A stretch of 64,000 nucleotides of DNA, from positions 1 to 64,000 of the forward strand of contig NZ_JACUUJ010000007.1 in NCBI RefSeq assembly GCF_014859355.1, given 5' to 3'. Shown here in pieces: positions 60,665 to 64,000 of the stretch (position 1 is the first letter of the stretch; each line of letters begins with the position of its first letter). This DNA is from Yoonia sp. (lineage in GTDB: Bacteria > Pseudomonadota > Alphaproteobacteria > Rhodobacterales > Rhodobacteraceae). The notes under the pieces were generated by a model, which was not told the origin of the DNA, ran no database searches, and saw nothing but the letters and a program-made list of their open reading frames with translations. The translations under genes and the position numbers were made by a program.

Positions 60665-60707
60665 GTCGGGGCTGACCCCGGCCTATGGGGTGATCTGACA
60701 TGCATCG

Positions 60708-60737
60708 CACCGCCCGCTGCCATTGGCGCGGGCGGTG
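60708..60737. terminator. Strong hairpin between convergent ndk and the TfoX-like gene
   Basis: CACCGCCCGC (60708-60717) pairs with GCGGGCGGTG (60728-60737), with an inner GCC/GGC pair. A second small hairpin, GGGG/CCCC (60668-60679), lies just after ndk. The T-rich TTCATTT follows on the plus strand. Confidence 0.65.
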
Positions 60738-60738
60738 T

Positions 60739-61068
60739 TCATTTAGGTGCGGGGCGCACGCCGATCCGGTTCAGCATACGTTCCAGTTCTGACTGGTGGG
60801 GATCACAGATGCGCGTTTTGATCGCATCGAATTGCCGGCGCAATACGGTTTTTTCATGGCCTTTGCAGTCGTTCCACGGGCGCCCTTGCAACGCCATATG
60901 CAGCACATAATAACTGATGAAATGCGGCTTTGCGCCCTGTTCCAGCAAGCGAATATAGGCCGCATCTGCGCCCAACGCGTGCAGTTCTTCAGCGGTCATG
61001 ACGCCTGCGGCCTGTAACGCCTTTTCAAACGCAGGGCCAATATTGCGGATGGTGGTCAACGCGGCCAT
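60739..61068 (-). CDS. TfoX C-terminal-domain-like protein
   Basis: A 109-residue soluble protein. IRNIGPAFEKALQAAGVMTAEELHALGADAAYIRLLEQG is a helix-hairpin-helix-like segment of the TfoX/Sxy C-terminal domain. The rest (about 60-105) is helical and basic. Lacking the TfoX N-terminal domain, it is unlikely to be a competence regulator; the function is unknown. Confidence 0.8.
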   Translation of the reverse strand: MAALTTIRNIGPAFEKALQAAGVMTAEELHALGADAAYIRLLEQGAKPHFISYYVLHMALQGRPWNDCKGHEKTVLRRQFDAIKTRICDPHQSELERMLNRIGVRPAPK

Positions 61069-61177
61069 ATGCGCAGTCTAGCAAGCGGACAAAGAAAAAC
61101 CAGCAAGGTAAGCTGCATCATTGGGGAGGACAATCATGCAAAGCTTGCCCTTGCTGGTTCCAGGGTCCGCCAGCCGG

Positions 61178-61300
61178 TCAGATGCTGGCGAAATCGGTAA
61201 ACACGGTTTTTTCTGGTTTGCCCACTACCTGCTGGGCCGCTGGTGCGGTTGGCGCCGGGGCAGGTTTCGGCGTGTCCGTGGTCGGCTTTGAAGTGGCCAT
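61178..61300 (-). CDS. Pro/Ala-rich 40-residue hypothetical protein
   Basis: The reading MATSKPTTDTPKPAPAPTAP followed by AAQQVVGKPEKTVFTDFASI starts at an ATG with AGGA nine bases upstream. Its N-terminal half is a disordered Thr/Pro/Ala/Lys segment; the C-terminal half is more ordered. No domain recognised. It stands alone between the TfoX-like gene and the helicase on the same strand, with an inverted repeat TGTAA-GCGA-TTACA at 61342-61355 upstream. Confidence 0.5.
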   Translation of the reverse strand: MATSKPTTDTPKPAPAPTAPAAQQVVGKPEKTVFTDFASI

Positions 61301-61415
61301 CGTGTCGTATCCTGATCGAGTTATTTTTTGATGATAGCAGATGTAAGCGATTACAGCACGCATGTTTGCGCGGCAAGCGCGATTGCTGTGGCAAAAATGC
61401 GACTTTGGGTTGGGT

Positions 61416-63488
61416 TTATGTTTTCCCGCGCCGTGGTGTCGTCTGCCCGCCCTTGCTGGGTGCCTTACGCGGCTTGGCTTTGCCGCCGGGGGGGACAAAG
61501 CGTTTTGACGTGTCTTTGGCGCTTGCCTGTGGCTTGCCGCTGCTGGCCGCGTCGCGCGGTTTTGAATCGGATTTATAGGCAGGTTTGCCTGGTCTGCCGG
61601 GTTTTCCCGCCGCCGGCTTGCCTTTGTAAGGGGGCTTGCCGGGGCGTTTTTCGACCAAGGCGTCGCCGTGATCGCGGCGTTCCTTTTTCTGCGCAGGATT
61701 CTGGCGCGGTTTGCGCGGCGCAGGCCTGTCATCCGCGGCACCGGGGATCGGTTTGATCGGGGCCAGATCGTCTTGGGCGGATGGGGGCGGCGGGGACTGA
61801 TCGCGCGGCGCATGGCGTTTTGGTTTGGCAGGCGCGCTGTCGTCATAATCACGCTTGGTCTTGCGCGGGCCGCGTTCGCCCAGTTGTGGCGGGCCATCAA
61901 GCGCGGATAATGTCGCCTGATTTTCCAGCTTCATGTCGCTGCCGATGGATTTGAGAAAGTCAGCGACGGCGGGTTCGGAAATTTCAATAAAGGTTTCATT
62001 GGGCTGGATACGGATCGCACCGATTTCGTTCTTGGTGATCCCGCCCGCCTTGCAAATCATCGGCAACAGCCAGCGCGCCTCGGCTTTGCCGTCCCGGCCC
62101 ACATCGACGCTGAACCAGCGCGACGGACCAAAAGACTGGTGTTCACGCGGGGCGCGTTCCTTGGTGGGCGCGGCGGGGCCATCTTTGTAATCGCTCAGGT
62201 CTTCGGGTGCGGATTGCTTGCCCGCATAAAGCCGCAGATAGGCAGCGGCGATTTTTTCCGGTGCATGGGTGGCCAGCAGGCGGGCTGCAAAGGCCTGTTC
62301 GTTTTCGGTGAAATCCATCGACCAGACCGGATCGGTCAGCAGGCGCTCTTCGTCACGCGCTGTGACCTCTTCTGCCGTTGGGGGCAGGGCCCATGTGGCC
62401 TGTAATTTGCCCCATGTAAGCAGGTTCTGCGCGCGCCGTTTCATCTTGGCGGGCACGATCATCGCCGAAATCCCCTTGCGGCCTGCGCGCCCTGTCCGAC
62501 CAGAGCGGTGCAGCAGGGTTTCGGCATTGGTGGGCAATTCGGCGTGAATAACCAGTTCCAGATTGGGCAGGTCAATGCCGCGCGCGGCCACATCGGTGGC
62601 AACACAGACGCGCGCGCGCCCGTCGCGCATGGCTTGCAACGCGTGCGACCGTTCGGTTTGCGACAGTTCCCCCGAGAGCGCCACAGTGGCAAACCCACGG
62701 TTGGCCAGTCGCGTGGTCAACCGCGTGACCGAGGCGCGGGTGTTGCAGAACACGATGGCGTTGGGCGCATCATAATAGCGCAGCACGTTGATGATCGCGG
62801 CGTCGATGTCGTGGTTGGCCACAGACAGCGCGCGGTATTCGATATCGGCGTGCTGGCTTTCCTTGGCGGTGGTGGCCACGCGCACCGCGTCACGCTGATA
62901 GGATTTTGCCAGCTTTGCGATCATCGGTGGCACGGTGGCCGAAAACATCAATGTGCGGCGGTTGTCGGGGGCTTCGCTGAGGATGTATTCAAGGTCTTCG
63001 CGAAAACCCAGATCAAGCATTTCGTCGGCTTCATCCAGCACGATGGCGCGGATATCGGACATATCAAGGCTGCCGCGCATGATATGATCCTTGAGCCGCC
63101 CGGGCGTCGCAACGACCATATGCGCACCGCGATCCAGCGCGCGCCGTTCGTCGCGCATATCCATGCCGCCAACACAGGATGCCATTGTCACGCCTGCGCT
63201 GGCATAAAGCCATTGCAATTCGCGTTTGACCTGAAGGGCCAATTCGCGCGTTGGTGCGATCACCAGCGCCAGCGGGCGACCGGCCGGGCCAAAGGTGCCG
63301 TCTTCGGTCAGGATCGTCGGGCCGATGGCGAGGCCAAAGCCCACGGTTTTGCCCGAGCCCGTTTGCGCAGAGACCAGCAAATCCTTGCCTTCCAGCGCGG
63401 GGTCGGTGACAGCGGTTTGCACCGGTGTCATCTCGGTATAGCCCTGTTTGGCAAGAGCAGCGGCAAGGGTCGGGATCATCGTGGTCAT
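61416..63488 (-). CDS. DEAD-box RNA helicase with DbpA-type RNA-binding domain
   Basis: A 690-residue helicase. AQTGSGKT (near residue 41), APTRELALQ, VVATPGRLKDH, DEADEMLDLG, FSATVPPM and HRSGRTGRAGRKG give the RecA-like core. FSVDVGRDGKAEARWLLPMICKAG and FIEISEPAVADFLKSIG form a DbpA-type RNA-binding domain (about residues 445-525). The C-terminal 150 residues are a Lys/Pro/Gly/Arg-rich disordered tail. Likely role in ribosome assembly or cold adaptation, by analogy to DbpA/CsdA. Confidence 0.92.
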   Translation of the reverse strand: MTTMIPTLAAALAKQGYTEMTPVQTAVTDPALEGKDLLVSAQTGSGKTVGFGLAIGPTILTEDGTFGPAGRPLALVIAPTRELALQVKRELQWLYASAGVTMASCVGGMDMRDERRALDRGAHMVVATPGRLKDHIMRGSLDMSDIRAIVLDEADEMLDLGFREDLEYILSEAPDNRRTLMFSATVPPMIAKLAKSYQRDAVRVATTAKESQHADIEYRALSVANHDIDAAIINVLRYYDAPNAIVFCNTRASVTRLTTRLANRGFATVALSGELSQTERSHALQAMRDGRARVCVATDVAARGIDLPNLELVIHAELPTNAETLLHRSGRTGRAGRKGISAMIVPAKMKRRAQNLLTWGKLQATWALPPTAEEVTARDEERLLTDPVWSMDFTENEQAFAARLLATHAPEKIAAAYLRLYAGKQSAPEDLSDYKDGPAAPTKERAPREHQSFGPSRWFSVDVGRDGKAEARWLLPMICKAGGITKNEIGAIRIQPNETFIEISEPAVADFLKSIGSDMKLENQATLSALDGPPQLGERGPRKTKRDYDDSAPAKPKRHAPRDQSPPPPSAQDDLAPIKPIPGAADDRPAPRKPRQNPAQKKERRDHGDALVEKRPGKPPYKGKPAAGKPGRPGKPAYKSDSKPRDAASSGKPQASAKDTSKRFVPPGGKAKPRKAPSKGGQTTPRRGKT

Positions 63489-63583
63489 GTTTGGGCTTTC
63501 CGGGCGAATAAGTCCTGCGCACTACGCGTGTCGCAGGTGTTTGTATAGGGGCAAAGCGCGTTGTTTCATAGGGCGGGATATTT

Positions 63584-63598
63584 CGGGGCTCTGCCCCG
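63584..63598. other. Small GC hairpin before the 24-base repeat
   Basis: CGGGGC (63584-63589) pairs with GCCCCG (63593-63598) around TCT, six bases before the repeat at 63605. This combination looks like an intergenic repetitive unit rather than a gene-specific terminator. Confidence 0.5.
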
Positions 63599-63604
63599 GA
63601 CCCC

Positions 63605-63628
63605 GGGATATTCATGCGCGCAAGAAGC
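63605..63628 (+). repeat. GGATATT-type dispersed repeat, copy 1
   Basis: GGGATATTCATGCGCG followed by CAAGAAGC, one mismatch in 24 to the minus-strand copy at 46850-46873. It lies between the helicase start and the stop of the HD-domain gene, both on the minus strand, in opposite orientation to them. Confidence 0.65.
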
Positions 63629-63642
63629 AAAGGCGCGGGGTG

Positions 63643-64000
63643 TCAGGCCGCAAACCAGGCATCTATCCGGTGGCGCAGGGCGTTCCAGATTGCAGGTGCG
63701 CCGCGTTCCACCTTGACCCCGACGCGCGCTTGCAACTGGGCGGCCGTAACGTTGAAGGCCGGCCAGGTGCCACCGTCTGTTTCCAGGTTTGCAATGACCG
63801 GCTGCACCCGGTCGATGGATTTGGCAAAAATGGCATCATCGGTTTCGGCGGCTTCGAATTCATCCCACAGGGCGCGGAAGGCCAGAGCCTGATCAGGTGG
63901 CAAGAGGTGAAAGATGCGGTTGGCGGCGGCCTGTTCGATCCTGGCCATTTCGGCGGGGTCATGATCGCCGTGAATGGGGCAGTCGCCAGCGTCGATTTCG
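63643..64000 (-). CDS. HD-domain phosphohydrolase, 5' end beyond the window
   Basis: The C-terminal 118 residues of a protein whose start is outside the window. The first visible residues, EIDAGDCPIHGDHDPAEMAR, match the HD-domain hydrolases of the YfbR/HDDC2 type (5'-deoxynucleotidases), where EIDAGD is a metal-binding motif. ANRIFHLLPPDQALAFRALWDEFE follows the same pattern. Gene name left open because the HD motif itself is not in the window. Confidence 0.82.
   Translation of the reverse strand, partial: EIDAGDCPIHGDHDPAEMARIEQAAANRIFHLLPPDQALAFRALWDEFEAAETDDAIFAKSIDRVQPVIANLETDGGTWPAFNVTAAQLQARVGVKVERGAPAIWNALRHRIDAWFAA

Noticed and set aside
60739-61068. Competence regulator TfoX/Sxy
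   Set aside because: Only the C-terminal domain is present; the N-terminal domain of TfoX is absent.
1-64000. CRISPR array, prophage, insertion sequence, rRNA operon or replication origin
   Set aside because: No regularly spaced repeats, integrase, transposase, phage structural genes, rRNA sequence or DnaA-box cluster was seen.

Overview
The window reads as a chromosomal segment of a marine alphaproteobacterium of the Rhodobacteraceae (Roseobacter group). This rests on GC-rich, very dense coding, on protein types typical of that family (a DksA with a degenerate zinc finger, DUF4167, DUF1499, DUF177, a double-length dCTP deaminase, a Bpt/Ate-type aminoacyl-tRNA-protein transferase), on an Entner-Doudoroff edd-eda pair, and on gene orders such as DUF177 - rpmF - plsX - fabH - ihfA - merR and lptF - lptG - lptD - surA - pdxA - rsmA. 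No phage, transposase, integrase, CRISPR array or rRNA operon was seen. One tRNA gene, tRNA-Pro(GGG), is present.

Layout. 0-7 kb: a YghU-type glutathione transferase, a LysM/solute-binding fusion protein, and a TRAP transporter (dctP-dctQ-dctM) of the keto-acid/lactate-like type whose two membrane subunits are unusually large. The operon has an intercistronic hairpin after dctP and an intrinsic terminator after dctM. 7-14 kb: bpt, glnE with a coupled small gene, then edd-eda under what looks like a LacI-family operator. 14-20 kb: an rRNA methyltransferase coupled to an orphan PIN protein, facing an M48 protease / VWA (CoxE-like) / 56-residue membrane protein / DUF2927 lipoprotein / MoxR ATPase cluster. 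20-30 kb: dksA, FAD monooxygenase, exonuclease III, A-type Fe-S carrier, dgt, then argS-SPOR-nagZ-scpA-scpB (translation, cell wall recycling, chromosome condensation). 30-40 kb: dcd, tRNA-Pro, merR-ihfA-fabH-plsX-rpmF-DUF177, bamE, msrB, olsB, an ABC-F ATPase and a lone ferric-iron binding protein. 40-46 kb: mazG, an M20 amidohydrolase, speB, DUF1499, prfA-prmC, DUF4167. 46-54 kb: a tightly overlapped envelope operon lptF-lptG-lptD-surA-pdxA-rsmA. 54-64 kb: pepA-holC, a membrane aspartyl protease with a coupled 35-residue lipoprotein, marC, a second ABC-F ATPase, an MFS exporter with a histidine-rich tail, ndk, a TfoX C-terminal-like protein, a 40-residue Pro/Ala peptide, a DEAD-box helicase, and a truncated HD-domain phosphohydrolase at the window edge.

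Most of the segment is core housekeeping. The less explained material is (i) the LysM-SBP and enlarged TRAP genes, (ii) the MoxR/VWA/M48/DUF2927 envelope cluster and its micro-genes, (iii) several genes under 60 codons, including a coupled lipoprotein and a frameshifted exported peptide, and (iv) three families of short dispersed intergenic repeats, two of which occur fused in one intergenic region and one of which seems to supply the ribosome binding site of rsmA.
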